Assembly (NCBI RefSeq): GCF_039595395.1 | Contig: NZ_JBCNLP010000006.1 | Coordinates: 873,001-937,000 of the forward strand | Source: Novosphingobium sp. | GTDB lineage: Bacteria; Pseudomonadota; Alphaproteobacteria; Sphingomonadales; Sphingomonadaceae | Reading direction: 5' to 3' | DNA: 64,000 nt | Shown here: in pieces, positions 9,305 through 18,357 of the stretch | Position numbering within the stretch: position 1 is the stretch's first letter | How the letters are laid out: every line of letters starts with the position of its first letter | Notes under the pieces: generated by a model | Databases searched by the model: none | The model's input: only the letters and a program-made list of their open reading frames with translations | What the model was told of the DNA's origin: nothing | Made by a program: the position numbers and the translations under genes

Positions 9305-9721
9305 TCATGTTATGGGTGCCATGATCGTAGCGAACCGCTTGAGCGTCGCGCGAAAATGAGCACCCTTGACCAACTCCTCAACGTCCTGAAGGTTTAACCA
9401 CCGGCGCTGGCGTTGAAACATCTCCGGCCAGATCGGTAAGGTCGTATCGACCTCGAGCGAAAAGATGTGCATTTGCTCGTTTGCTGCGCCTTCGCCACTT
9501 CGATCAAAGGGAAGTCGCACCGGGCTACCAGCGCCCTGACCGATCGTGCCGCGGGCTCCTGCCTCTTCATACATCTCTTCCACAACCGAGGCAGTAGCAG
9601 CTTTTTCAGATTTGACCTGGCCTTTGCGAAGTATCCAGTTTCCTTTCCTACGTGAGGTTGCCAGTAACACCTCTAGATCGCCAGCAGGTGTCCTGTGGTA
9701 TGGTATCGCTGCACATTGCAT
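9305..9721 (-). CDS. Nudix hydrolase (diphosphoinositol-polyphosphate-phosphatase-like)
   Basis: A 138-residue single-domain Nudix protein. The KGQVKSEKAATASVVEE stretch followed by MYEEAGARG (residues 33-58) corresponds to the Nudix helix. The core glutamates E49, E52 and E53 are present, but the usual arginine of the REUXEE motif is Glu48. The AIPYHRTPAGDLEVLLATSR start and the EEAGARGTIG turn resemble DIPP/MutT-like Nudix enzymes that cut nucleoside or inositol pyrophosphates. The substrate cannot be told from sequence. It is a stand-alone gene, divergent from the MFS transporter. Confidence 0.8.
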   Translation of the reverse strand: MQCAAIPYHRTPAGDLEVLLATSRRKGNWILRKGQVKSEKAATASVVEEMYEEAGARGTIGQGAGSPVRLPFDRSGEGAANEQMHIFSLEVDTTLPIWPEMFQRQRRWLNLQDVEELVKGAHFRATLKRFATIMAPIT

Positions 9722-9994
9722 GGACTGCTCTTACTGTCAGGACCCTGCAGGAATCACAAATACGGCATTGGTGAGAGAAAGCATAGTGGGCACAGGCTTG
9801 GTGCTGGGCTCATCGTTTTTCTGTCCGCGCGTGCAAATTTGATGTAGTGCTGGCGCGTTCAGAGTTTGGCTGACCACCAGGTGAGCGATCAGCCAATAGC
9901 GGCTAGGGTACCCTCTGTCTGCATCCTCCGGCGCCGCCGCTTTCACTTCTTCGGCATTGCGTTTATCGCGTGGCGAGCGAGAGGGTTAAGGCAC

Positions 9995-11578
9995 ATGGGT
10001 ACAATAAAAAGCACGTTGTCGGATCGACAGGCAGTCTGGGCCTTTGTTGCGGGCTGCATCGCGGTGACGCTGGGCGTTTGCGCCCATTTCCCGATGTTTA
10101 TGATGGCGCGCTCGATGCACTATCGTCTGGCGGGCATGGCCATGGACAACTTTATGCTGGCCGGTATGGGATTGATCATCCTGGGCACGCTGGTTGCCGC
10201 TTATGGGCTGCTGCCTCGTAATGTCGCGGCACAACGTGCGACTGCCGCGCAGATCGTCGTTGCGGCACCGGAGGATGCCCACCTGGGCCTCGCCCATTGG
10301 GGCCTGATGGCTGTGTTGACGGTCGCCCTGGTGATCGATGTGATGAAACCGGCGTCGCTGGGCTTCACGGTTCCCGGCATGATCAGCGAATATGGTGTTC
10401 CCAAGAAGACTGTCTCGCTGGTGCCGTTTTTTGCGCTGGCCGGCACGGTGACCGGATCGGTGCTGTGGGGCTGGATTGCCGATGTTTACGGACGCAAGGC
10501 TTCAATCCTGCTGTCGGCGGTGATGTTCGTGGGCACTTCGATTTGTGGCGCCATGCCAAGTCTGGCCTGGAACATTGCCATGTGCTTCATGATGGGCGCC
10601 GCGGCGGGAGGCATGCTGCCGGTGACCTATGCGCTGCTTGCCGAAATGATGCCGAGCCGCCATCGCGGCTGGAGTCTGGTGCTTGTTGGCGGACTGGGCG
10701 CAGTCGGCGGCTATTTCGCGGCCAGCGGCATGTCGGCCTTGCTGCAACCGGTTTTCGGCTGGCGTATCCTATGGCTTGCCAATCTGCCGACAGGGCTGAC
10801 GCTGGTTCTTCTGGGAGCGCTGATCCCGGAATCCGCGAAATTCCTGCTGGCGCGAGGGCGCGTCGAGGAAGCCGAGGCGGTGATGCGCCGGTTTGGCGCG
10901 AGGGCGCAGCGGGCCAAACTCCCCTTAGAGACTGGCGAGCGTGGATCGCACGCGCTTATTGGCTTCCAGCTTTACGGCAAATTGGCCGCGCTCAGCATAT
11001 GCGCTTTGTCATGGGGCCTGATCAACTTTGGCCTGTTGCTCTGGCTGCCGGCGGATCTGGTGGCGAAAGGCTATTCCGTGGGTGTCTCCAGCCGTCTGCT
11101 CGCCGAGAGCGCGTTGATCGCATGTCCAACGGTGTTCCTGGCGGCGCTGCTGTACAGTCGATGGAGCACAAAATGGGCACTGGCTACGATGATCGCCTTG
11201 ACACTGATGGGCCTGTTGCTGGTGTTGCGGCTGGAACTGGCGGGTAACGGAAGCCCGGTGCTGCCGGTGGCGTTGCTCATTGTCGGCACGAACGGCATTA
11301 TCGCGATTGTCCTGCCCTATACGGCAGAGAGTTTTCCCCTGAAGGTACGCGGTCGCGCGACGGGTTGGGTCGCGGCCTGGACGAAGGGCGGTGGATTGCT
11401 GGCGCAGGGGCTGACGATCAGCGGGGTTACCCTTTCGATGGGGGCATCTTCCTTGCTGGTGATGCTGCCCACCACCATTGCACTCATACTGGTGGCATGG
11501 TTCGGGCGAGAAACGCGCGGGCGCGATCTGCGCGATCTTGATGCGGACAATGGCCAGATCGGACACGGGCTGGCCTAG
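9995..11578 (+). CDS. MFS transporter (sugar/aromatic-acid porter type)
   Basis: A 527-residue inner-membrane transporter. The ATG at 9995 (MGTIKSTLSDRQ) is chosen because upstream codons in this frame encode an unlikely Arg-rich leader. Two extra hydrophobic segments (residues about 15-35 and 50-70) precede the 12-helix core. The core has the MFS loop motif GWIADVYGRKASIL between TM2 and TM3 and a matching RWSTK region in the second half. The PESAKFLLARGRVEEAEAVM segment after TM6 is typical of the sugar-porter/SP-like and aromatic-acid:H+ symporter branches. The substrate is unknown, and no catabolic genes adjoin it. Confidence 0.82.
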   Translation: MGTIKSTLSDRQAVWAFVAGCIAVTLGVCAHFPMFMMARSMHYRLAGMAMDNFMLAGMGLIILGTLVAAYGLLPRNVAAQRATAAQIVVAAPEDAHLGLAHWGLMAVLTVALVIDVMKPASLGFTVPGMISEYGVPKKTVSLVPFFALAGTVTGSVLWGWIADVYGRKASILLSAVMFVGTSICGAMPSLAWNIAMCFMMGAAAGGMLPVTYALLAEMMPSRHRGWSLVLVGGLGAVGGYFAASGMSALLQPVFGWRILWLANLPTGLTLVLLGALIPESAKFLLARGRVEEAEAVMRRFGARAQRAKLPLETGERGSHALIGFQLYGKLAALSICALSWGLINFGLLLWLPADLVAKGYSVGVSSRLLAESALIACPTVFLAALLYSRWSTKWALATMIALTLMGLLLVLRLELAGNGSPVLPVALLIVGTNGIIAIVLPYTAESFPLKVRGRATGWVAAWTKGGGLLAQGLTISGVTLSMGASSLLVMLPTTIALILVAWFGRETRGRDLRDLDADNGQIGHGLA

Positions 11579-12069
11579 GAATTCAGTCCACCAATTCTGT
11601 TCCAAACCGTTCGCTCTGGCGCGGTTGTCCGGGGAGGAATAGCAGTTGCAGTTAACCGCCCGTGCTGCGTTTGGGTTCCATGCGATGAGCGAATTCGGGA
11701 GGTGGAAACCTATGTTGCAGGCATCGAACATCGCATCAAGCGCAGTCATAAGTGCGCCGTCCAGCCTAGTTAGGCACAGATAAAATTATGGCAAAACAGC
11801 TGTCGATCCCTGTCGGGCTGAGGGGGGCTAAGGCCGATAAATCTGCATGAAATTTTGCGATGAATGTCAGTGTACAACCATTTATGATGAATTAAGTTTT
11901 TGAAAACTAATAATTATCCTTCTTAATCAACAGCGACTCGAAAATGATCAGGGCGCGCTAAACTCTGATGGAATGAGTACCTGATTCATTGTTATGCTGA
12001 CAGTTTGCTGTCAGTCTTGCACCTTATAGCGGACCGGGCCGAGAGAGCCGAACGAGGGAGAGGCGCTTC
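11579..12069. other. intergenic gap with AT-rich block
   Basis: This gap of 491 bases holds no convincing gene. From about 11760 to 11990 it is markedly more AT-rich than its surroundings, consistent with a promoter region for the downstream two-component operon. The only clear element is the 22-bp tandem repeat at 11998-12019, annotated separately. A possible 32-codon frame at 11685 (MSEFGRWKPMLQ...) is too short to support. Confidence 0.5.
11998..12019 (+). promoter_or_regulatory. 11-bp tandem repeat, probable response-regulator site
   Basis: Two adjacent 11-mers, TGACAGTTTGC and TGTCAGTCTTG, form a direct repeat about 50 bases upstream of the response-regulator start. The same pair in reversed order occurs upstream of the TBDT at 15298-15319. 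Direct repeats of about 11 bp are the usual target of OmpR/TctD-type regulators, so autoregulation is likely. Confidence 0.6.
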
Positions 12070-12735
12070 ATGCGCGTGCTGGTGGTTGAGGATACAGTCG
12101 ATGTCGCCGAGGGCGTCGTCGCGGCGATCGAGCGGCTGGGGCATGTGGTTGACTGGGCCGCCGACGGCAGCGCTGCGCAGGACTGGCTGGTGGGCGCCAC
12201 CTATGATCTGATCGTGCTGGATCTTATGCTGCCCGATGCCGATGGCGTCAGCCTGCTGCGCGAGATAAGGACGCGCGGGCTGGATGCGGCGGTGCTGGTC
12301 GTCACGGCGCGCGCGGCGGTCAGCGAAAGGGTGCAGGTGCTCGATCTGGGGGCTGACGACTATCTGTGCAAACCCTTCGATTTCGACGAATTGCAGGCCC
12401 GCATCCGCTCCCTGTTGCGGCGGCAGAGCGGTGACCGCACCAATGATATGACGTGCGGGCGGCTGGTCTATGATCGCGGCACAAGGCTGGCGCGCATCGG
12501 GCAGGATGTGCTGGCGCTCTCCCCGCGTGAACTCTCCTTGCTCGAAATGCTGCTGGCGGGCCGCAACCGGGTGCTGAGCAAGGCCAACATTCTCGAACGT
12601 CTGTTCGACTGGCGCAGCGATGCCAGCGAGAATGCCGTGGAGGTGCTGGTGGGCCGTTTGCGTCGCAAGATCGAGGGCTCGGGAGCGGTCATCATCAACC
12701 ATCGCGGGCTGGGCTATCAGTTCCGCGCCGAGTGA
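12070..12735 (+). CDS. OmpR-family response regulator (TctD/QseB-like)
   Basis: A 221-residue regulator. The receiver domain (residues 1-115) has the acidic pair E7/D8, phospho-acceptor Asp51 in LIVLDLMLPD, and the conserved Lys in LCKPFDF. A winged-helix DNA-binding domain follows (about 127-220), with LSPRELSLLEMLLAGRNRVLSK and VEVLVGRLRRKIEGSG. It is the first gene of an operon with a sensor kinase (10 bases downstream) and a solute-binding lipoprotein, the TctD-TctE arrangement. It probably binds the tandem repeats upstream of itself and of the TBDT at 15491. Confidence 0.92.
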   Translation: MRVLVVEDTVDVAEGVVAAIERLGHVVDWAADGSAAQDWLVGATYDLIVLDLMLPDADGVSLLREIRTRGLDAAVLVVTARAAVSERVQVLDLGADDYLCKPFDFDELQARIRSLLRRQSGDRTNDMTCGRLVYDRGTRLARIGQDVLALSPRELSLLEMLLAGRNRVLSKANILERLFDWRSDASENAVEVLVGRLRRKIEGSGAVIINHRGLGYQFRAE

Positions 12736-12744
12736 GGCGCGCCC

Positions 12745-14145
12745 GTGTTCGACGCCATTCTTTCGCGCCTCGCCCATTCCATCGATGCCCGCTTCCGGCT
12801 GGTGGTCGTGGCGGTGTTCGCGCTGGGCACCTTGGTGTCGCTGGTGTCGGCCTGGTATGATGCGGGATCGGCGGCGGATGAATCCTATGATCGCCTGCTG
12901 CAGAGCGCGGCGGTGCAGTTCCTCGACAGCGCGGTGGTGCTCGATGACGAGCCGCAGCTGGTCCCGCCCGTCAGTGCCTTCGATACGCTGGGCATAGCGG
13001 CGGATGACCGGTTCTATTACGCGGTGCGCAAGGGTAATGGTACCTTGATGACCGGCTATGACGACCTGCCTGTCGCCTCGCCTCCGGTGATGGTGCGGCG
13101 GGCGCTGGGGGAAAGCGCGTTGACCCGGCCCTATCGCGGGCAGAATGTGCGCTTTCTTACTGTGGCGCGCGCGCTGGGCAATGGCGAGCATGCCGCTCGG
13201 CTGACCGTTACGGTGGGGCAGACATTGCTGGCGCGTGAGGCGATGCGCCGTCATCTGTTCCTGCGCGCCGCACCGGGCGCGCTGGTGCTCTCGCTGCTGG
13301 GCTTTATGGCCACCTTGCGCGCGGCGCGGCTGGCGGTGCGTCCGCTCGCAAGGCTGAGTGCGATGATCGAGGCGCGCGAACCGGGCGATCTCAAGCGCAT
13401 CGATATGGCCGGCCCGCGTGAGACCGAGGGGCTGGTGAAGGCGATCAACGGTCTGGTCTCCCGCGTGGAGGCGCGGCTGGGCACGATGCAGTTCTTTGCC
13501 CGGCTGACCGCGCATCAATTGCGCACGCCGCTGACCGCGCTGGGTGCGCAATTGGACCTGCTGGGCAATGAGGTGACCGAAAGCCGCCAGTTGGGCCGCA
13601 TCGCGCGGCTCAAGGACCGCTTGACCGAGCTGAACCGTCTGATCCACCAGTTGCTGGGCCATGCGATGATCGCCTATCGCGGGGAAACCGCTCTGCTGGC
13701 GCCGCTCGATCTGGGCGAGCTGGTGCGGCAGGCGGCGATCGACCTGATCGAGGAGGCAGGCGCCTTCCATTGCGAATTGGCGGTCGATCTGCCCGAGGCA
13801 CCCTTGATGGTGAAGGGCGACGCCGTGATGCTGCGCGAGGCGGTGATGAATCTGATCCATAATGCCATGACTCACGGCGGGCCGGGGGTGATCCGCATCA
13901 CCGGTACGCAAGCGGAAGGAAGGGTGGTGCTGGGGATCGCCGACCGGGGGCCGGGCATCTCCCCGGCGCAATGGCCGCGCGCGGTGCAGCCTTTCGCGCT
14001 CAAGCGGCAGGCCCAGCTGGGGGCCGGGCTGGGCCTGTCCATCGCGCATGAAACCGCGCGGGCGCATGGCGGCGTGCTGAGCTTCGGGCGCGATGGCGAT
14101 GGCGCTTTTCAGGTCCGCCTTGACCTGCCGGGAGGCGAGGCATGA
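12745..14145 (+). CDS. sensor histidine kinase (TctE-like)
   Basis: A 466-residue membrane kinase starting at GTG. TM1 is at about residues 18-37, then a periplasmic sensor of about 130 residues, TM2 at about 174-192 and a HAMP-like linker. The H-box is TAHQLRTPLTALGAQLDLL with His257; note Gln instead of the common Glu after the His. The N-box (NLIHNAMTHG), G1 (DRGPGI) and G2 (GAGLGLSIAHETA) are intact, so it should be active. The last four bases overlap the next gene, a solute-binding lipoprotein, implying coupled translation and perhaps a sensory partnership. Confidence 0.9.
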   Translation: MFDAILSRLAHSIDARFRLVVVAVFALGTLVSLVSAWYDAGSAADESYDRLLQSAAVQFLDSAVVLDDEPQLVPPVSAFDTLGIAADDRFYYAVRKGNGTLMTGYDDLPVASPPVMVRRALGESALTRPYRGQNVRFLTVARALGNGEHAARLTVTVGQTLLAREAMRRHLFLRAAPGALVLSLLGFMATLRAARLAVRPLARLSAMIEAREPGDLKRIDMAGPRETEGLVKAINGLVSRVEARLGTMQFFARLTAHQLRTPLTALGAQLDLLGNEVTESRQLGRIARLKDRLTELNRLIHQLLGHAMIAYRGETALLAPLDLGELVRQAAIDLIEEAGAFHCELAVDLPEAPLMVKGDAVMLREAVMNLIHNAMTHGGPGVIRITGTQAEGRVVLGIADRGPGISPAQWPRAVQPFALKRQAQLGAGLGLSIAHETARAHGGVLSFGRDGDGAFQVRLDLPGGEA

Positions 14146-15281
14146 GCGCGCGCCGCATGCTGCGTGGACTGGTGATGGCGCTGGCGCTGCTGCCTCTGGG
14201 CTGCGCGCCGCAAAGTCATGACACGGCACAATCCTCCTTCACCCCGCCGCCGGGCAGCACCGTCACCGCCCTGCCGCCCTTGCGCGAGGGCAAGGCGGCA
14301 CCCGTGTGGAAGGCTGGTCAGCAACTGGCTCCCGCTCAGCGCGGCGCCACGCTGGTGATCGAGGCGGCGACCGACATCAGCCTGATGCGCCCCTTCCTCG
14401 ACGGGTTTCGCGCGTATCATCCCGATCTGGCGATCCTTTATGTCGATATGCTCAGCACGCAATTGCTGGGCGATGCGCAGGCGCGCTGCGCGCGCGGCCA
14501 CGATGGCCCGGACCTGTTCATTTCGGTGGCGACCGACCATCTGGTGAAACTGGCCAATGACGGCTGCGCCCAGGCGGCGGGGCTTGCCGCCCCCGACTGG
14601 CGCGAGTGGCGCGGCGAGGTTTATGCCTTTGCGCTGGAACCGGCGGTCTTCGTCTACAACCGCCGCCTGCTGGCGCCCGCCATGGTGCCCGACAGCCATG
14701 CCGCGCTGGCCGAGCAATTGCGCGACCGGGCCGAGGCGCTCGATGGGCATATCGCCACCTATGACATCCGGCAGTCGGGCCTTGCCTACAATTACGCCGA
14801 GTTCGATTCGCGGGAAGCGCCCTTGTATGGCCGGCTGATCGAAAGCTTCGGGCGCGGGCATATAAGGCTCTATTGCTGCTCGAACACGATGGTCGATGCG
14901 GTGGCGCGTGGCGATGTGCTGCTGGCCTATAATGTCCAGCTATCCTACGCCTATGCGGCGCAGCGGCGGCATGAGGATGTCGGGGTGATCGTGCCGCGCG
15001 ACTATCAGGCGGTGCAGACCCGCTCGGCCATGGTGGCCAAGGATGCGGTGCGGCCCGATCTGGCGCGCAGCTTTCTGGCCTTTCTGATCTCGCCGGAAGG
15101 GCAGGCCATTGCCAGCCGCATCCTCACCCCGCCGGTGCCCGATGCGCGGGCCAGCTTCACCCCTTCGGAGCGATTGCTCAGCCAGGCCAATGTGTCGTCT
15201 TCGCTGCTGCGGCTGCAGGATCAGGCACGGCGCAAGGTGTTCCTGCAGGAGTGGCTGCAGGCGATCGTTCCCGCGCGCTGA
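14142..15281 (+). CDS. solute-binding lipoprotein of an orphan ABC-type family
   Basis: A 379-residue exported lipoprotein (lipobox LPLGC, Cys21). The body reads like a type II periplasmic binding protein of the iron/spermidine-type SBP superfamily: LVIEAATDISLMRPFLDGFRA, DLFISVATDHLVKLANDG, FALEPAVFVYNRRLL, LLAYNVQLSYAYA and the closing FLAFLISPEGQAIASRI. No ABC permease or ATPase is nearby. Because it is co-translated with the histidine kinase, it may present ligand to the sensor rather than feed a transporter. This is inference from context. Confidence 0.8.
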   Translation: MSARRMLRGLVMALALLPLGCAPQSHDTAQSSFTPPPGSTVTALPPLREGKAAPVWKAGQQLAPAQRGATLVIEAATDISLMRPFLDGFRAYHPDLAILYVDMLSTQLLGDAQARCARGHDGPDLFISVATDHLVKLANDGCAQAAGLAAPDWREWRGEVYAFALEPAVFVYNRRLLAPAMVPDSHAALAEQLRDRAEALDGHIATYDIRQSGLAYNYAEFDSREAPLYGRLIESFGRGHIRLYCCSNTMVDAVARGDVLLAYNVQLSYAYAAQRRHEDVGVIVPRDYQAVQTRSAMVAKDAVRPDLARSFLAFLISPEGQAIASRILTPPVPDARASFTPSERLLSQANVSSSLLRLQDQARRKVFLQEWLQAIVPAR

Positions 15282-15297
15282 AAGAACATCCGCCCGC

Positions 15298-15319
15298 CGT
15301 CAGTCTTTTGACAGTTTGC
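15298..15319 (+). promoter_or_regulatory. 11-bp tandem repeat upstream of TBDT
   Basis: CGTCAGTCTTT is followed directly by TGACAGTTTGC. These are the two 11-mers found at 11998-12019, in the opposite order but the same orientation. The site lies between the solute-binding protein and the TBDT gene, and is the likely target by which the upstream response regulator controls uptake. Confidence 0.6.
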
Positions 15320-15490
15320 CCTCCTATACCGTCCCTGTCCTGATGGAACCCAAGCGGGGGCATGGGAGCGCGGAGCCGGGCCGAGACCGGACAAGCGCCC
15401 CGTCTCGCGGGTTCCGGGGGAGCATAAAGCAAAGATTACAAGACAATGGGCGGCCCCTGCGTGGGGAGAGCTGCCTGATATGGGAAGGAT

Positions 15491-18346
15491 ATGCACATGG
15501 GATCGTCGATCGTCCGTGCCGTGGCCCTGCGCCGCGCTGTCAGTTCGCTCTCGCTGGGGGTGGCGCTGCTGGCCGGGCCTGTCTGGGCCCAGAGTGTGCC
15601 CGCAACCGAAACGCCCGCAGCCGATGCGTCTGAAGCCGCCGCCCCGGCGCCCGCGCCCGCCGCCGGTGATATCGTGGTGACCGGCACGCGCATCCGCTCG
15701 GGCTTTTCCGCGCCCACGCCGGTCAGCACCGCCAGCGCCGAGCAATTGCGCACCGCTGCCCCCACCAATGTCGCAGATGCGCTCAACCAGTTGCCGGTCT
15801 TCAACGGCAGCACCAAGACATCGCAGGGCACCAACACCAACAACGGCGGCACCACCGGGCAGAATCTGCTCAACCTGCGCGGGCTGGGCGCCAACCGCAC
15901 GCTGGTGCTGTTCAACGGGCGGCGGATGCCCACCACCAACGCCTCGGGCTCGGTCGATGTCAATATTCTGCCGCAAGAGCTGGTGCAGCGCGTCGATGTC
16001 GTCACGGGCGGCGCCTCGGCGGCCTATGGATCGGACGCGATTTCCGGCGTGGTGAACTTCGTGCTCGACACCAAATTCACCGGCCTGAAGCTGGAGGCCC
16101 AGACCGGCGTCTCGACCCATGCCGACATGCCGCTGGGCGGCGGATCGCTGGCCTGGGGGCATGATTTCGCCGATGGGCGCGGGCATGTCATCGGCGGCCT
16201 GCAATATTTCCATCAGGATGGCGTCGGCATCGATCAGCCCACCGGGCGCGACTGGTTCGACAACAATGCCGGGCGCGTGACCAATCCGGTCAAGGGCGGC
16301 ACGGCCTATGTCGTCATCCCCAATGTGCGCAGCTCGATCGGCACCTTCGGGGGGCTGATCACCTCGGGTCCGCTCAAGGGCATGCAGTTCCTCAATGGCG
16401 GCATGCTGGCGCCCTTCAACTATGGCACGCAGACCGGCTCGGCCTTCCAGAGCGGGGGTGACGGCGCCAAGTCGCAGATCGCCCTGTCGCCCTCGCAGAC
16501 CCGCTACAACGCCTTCCTTCATGGCGAGTATCAGCTTTCCGACGCTGTGACGCTGTTCGCCGAGGGCCTCTATGCCCGCACCCACACCAGCGAAGCCTCG
16601 AACTATCTGCAGGATGTCGGTTCGGCGCTGCAATATACGATCTATCGCGACAATGCCTATCTGCCCGCCTCGGTGGCGGCGCTGATGGATGCCAACAAGA
16701 TCACCTCCTTCACGGTGGGCAAATTCGAGGGCGATCTGCCGCTTTCGGTGCTGGACTCCAAGATCGACGCCTATCACGCCCTGGCCGGGCTGAAGGGCAG
16801 CATCGGCAGCAAGTGGAACTGGGACGTCTCCTACAATTACGGCCGTTCCGACCAGCGGCTGGCGCAGAACAATCTGACCAGCAACCGCCAGCTTTACGCC
16901 TCGACCGATGCGGTGGTGAACCCGGCCAACGGGCAGATCGTCTGCCGCTCGACGTTGTCCGGCATGGATGCGGGCTGTGTCCCGCGCAACATCATGGGGC
17001 CGGGCACGGCCAGCGATGCGGTCACCAACTATATCATCGGCAATTCGGTGGCCAAGCTGAAGCTGCAGGAGCATGTCGCGGCCGCCAACATCTCGGGCGA
17101 TCTGGGCTCGCGCTTCGCGCTGGCCGCGCCGATCAGCGTGGCGGCGGGGCTGGAGTATCGCAAGGAGCTGGGCACGCAGACGGTCGATGCCACCTCCGCC
17201 GCGATCAGCGATGGCACCGGCCTGCGCGGCTTCCCGAGCGCCCTGCAGGGCAAGGTGGGTGCCTGGCGCACCTTCAACCCGCAACCCTTCACCGGCTCCT
17301 ATGACATCAAGGAAGGCTATCTGGAGCTGGGCGTGCCGCTGCTGCGCAATGTGGCCTTTGCGCGTTCGCTCGATCTGAACGGCGCGGTGCGTCACGCGAT
17401 CTACAGCCAGTCGGGCGGGGTCACCACCTGGAAGCTGGGCGGGGTCTGGGATGTCAATGGCGCGGTGCGGCTGCGCGGCACGCTGTCGCAGGACATTCGC
17501 GGGCCCAATCTGCTCGAACTGTTCAACCCCGGCGGGCAGACGCTCAACAATCTGACCTATCAGGGCCGCAGCGTGCAGAGCCAGAACATCACCAGCGGCA
17601 ACGTCAATCTGCGCCCCGAAGTGGCGCGCACCTTCACCGGCGGCGCGGTGCTCAAGCCCGATTTTCTGCCCGGCTTCCAGATGTCGGTCGATTATTACCG
17701 CATCCACATCAAGGACGCGATCGGCACGCTGACAGAGCAGCAGGTGCTCGACCAGTGTGCGGCGGGCAATGCGGCGCTGTGCCAGCTCTTCACCGTTACC
17801 TCGGCGGGGACACTGGTGGTGCGCAACAAGACGCTCAATCTGAGCGTGGTGCGCGTGGCGGGCGTGGATATGGAGCTGGCCTATCATCGCCAGATCGGGG
17901 CCGGGCAGCTGCAGCTGCGCCTGCTGGCCAACCATGGGCTGAGCAACCAGACCCAGGCCCCCGGATCGCCGACCGTGCAATTGCTGGGCTCGACCACCAC
18001 CCCCAAGTGGAGCGGCGTGTTCCAGGCCAATTACAGCACCAGCGCCTTCTCGATCTTCGCGCAGGAGCGCATGATCGGCAAGGCCAAGCTGGACCCCAAT
18101 CTGGTCGACGGGGGGGACATCAGCTATGCCGACAACACCACGCCCGCCGTGTTCTACACCGACGTCACGCTGACCTACAATCTGAAGACCGCGCATAAGA
18201 CACAGTTCTATCTGACGGTGAACAATCTGTTCGACCGCGATCCGCCACGCTCGCCGCCGCAGGTGACCAGCTTCGCCATGGCGGCCAGCAGCGCCTATGA
18301 CCAGATCGGGCGTTACTTCACCATGGGCGCGCGCATGTCGTTCTGA
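15491..18346 (+). CDS. TonB-dependent outer-membrane receptor
   Basis: A 951-residue receptor with a signal peptide ending near VWAQS and a Pro/Ala-rich linker. A plug domain follows, starting DIVVTGTRIRSG and containing NLRGLGANRTLVLFNGRR and GGASAAYGSDAISGVVNFVL, then a 22-strand barrel ending GARMSF. The plug belongs to the oar/BtuB-like class frequent in sphingomonads. It has no STN extension. ATG at 15491 follows a GGAAGG site; ATG at 15497 is an alternative. It lies downstream of a sensor/regulator pair whose operator repeats sit in its promoter, and 11 bases upstream of an exported hydrolase that probably acts on the same compound. Confidence 0.93.
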   Translation: MHMGSSIVRAVALRRAVSSLSLGVALLAGPVWAQSVPATETPAADASEAAAPAPAPAAGDIVVTGTRIRSGFSAPTPVSTASAEQLRTAAPTNVADALNQLPVFNGSTKTSQGTNTNNGGTTGQNLLNLRGLGANRTLVLFNGRRMPTTNASGSVDVNILPQELVQRVDVVTGGASAAYGSDAISGVVNFVLDTKFTGLKLEAQTGVSTHADMPLGGGSLAWGHDFADGRGHVIGGLQYFHQDGVGIDQPTGRDWFDNNAGRVTNPVKGGTAYVVIPNVRSSIGTFGGLITSGPLKGMQFLNGGMLAPFNYGTQTGSAFQSGGDGAKSQIALSPSQTRYNAFLHGEYQLSDAVTLFAEGLYARTHTSEASNYLQDVGSALQYTIYRDNAYLPASVAALMDANKITSFTVGKFEGDLPLSVLDSKIDAYHALAGLKGSIGSKWNWDVSYNYGRSDQRLAQNNLTSNRQLYASTDAVVNPANGQIVCRSTLSGMDAGCVPRNIMGPGTASDAVTNYIIGNSVAKLKLQEHVAAANISGDLGSRFALAAPISVAAGLEYRKELGTQTVDATSAAISDGTGLRGFPSALQGKVGAWRTFNPQPFTGSYDIKEGYLELGVPLLRNVAFARSLDLNGAVRHAIYSQSGGVTTWKLGGVWDVNGAVRLRGTLSQDIRGPNLLELFNPGGQTLNNLTYQGRSVQSQNITSGNVNLRPEVARTFTGGAVLKPDFLPGFQMSVDYYRIHIKDAIGTLTEQQVLDQCAAGNAALCQLFTVTSAGTLVVRNKTLNLSVVRVAGVDMELAYHRQIGAGQLQLRLLANHGLSNQTQAPGSPTVQLLGSTTTPKWSGVFQANYSTSAFSIFAQERMIGKAKLDPNLVDGGDISYADNTTPAVFYTDVTLTYNLKTAHKTQFYLTVNNLFDRDPPRSPPQVTSFAMAASSAYDQIGRYFTMGARMSF

Positions 18347-18357
18347 ACGGGGAGAGG

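Noticed and set aside
9866..9994. N-terminal extension of the MFS transporter
   Set aside because: The extra codons give an Arg-rich non-membrane leader and the ATG at 9995 fits the family better.
11992..14229. A 745-codon minus-strand frame opposite the two-component genes
   Set aside because: It is antisense to intact regulator and kinase genes, is His/Gln/Arg-rich low-information sequence and has no domain; typical of high-GC shadow frames.
15221..18196. A 991-codon minus-strand frame opposite the TBDT
   Set aside because: The plus strand encodes a complete TBDT; the antisense product is compositionally biased and featureless.
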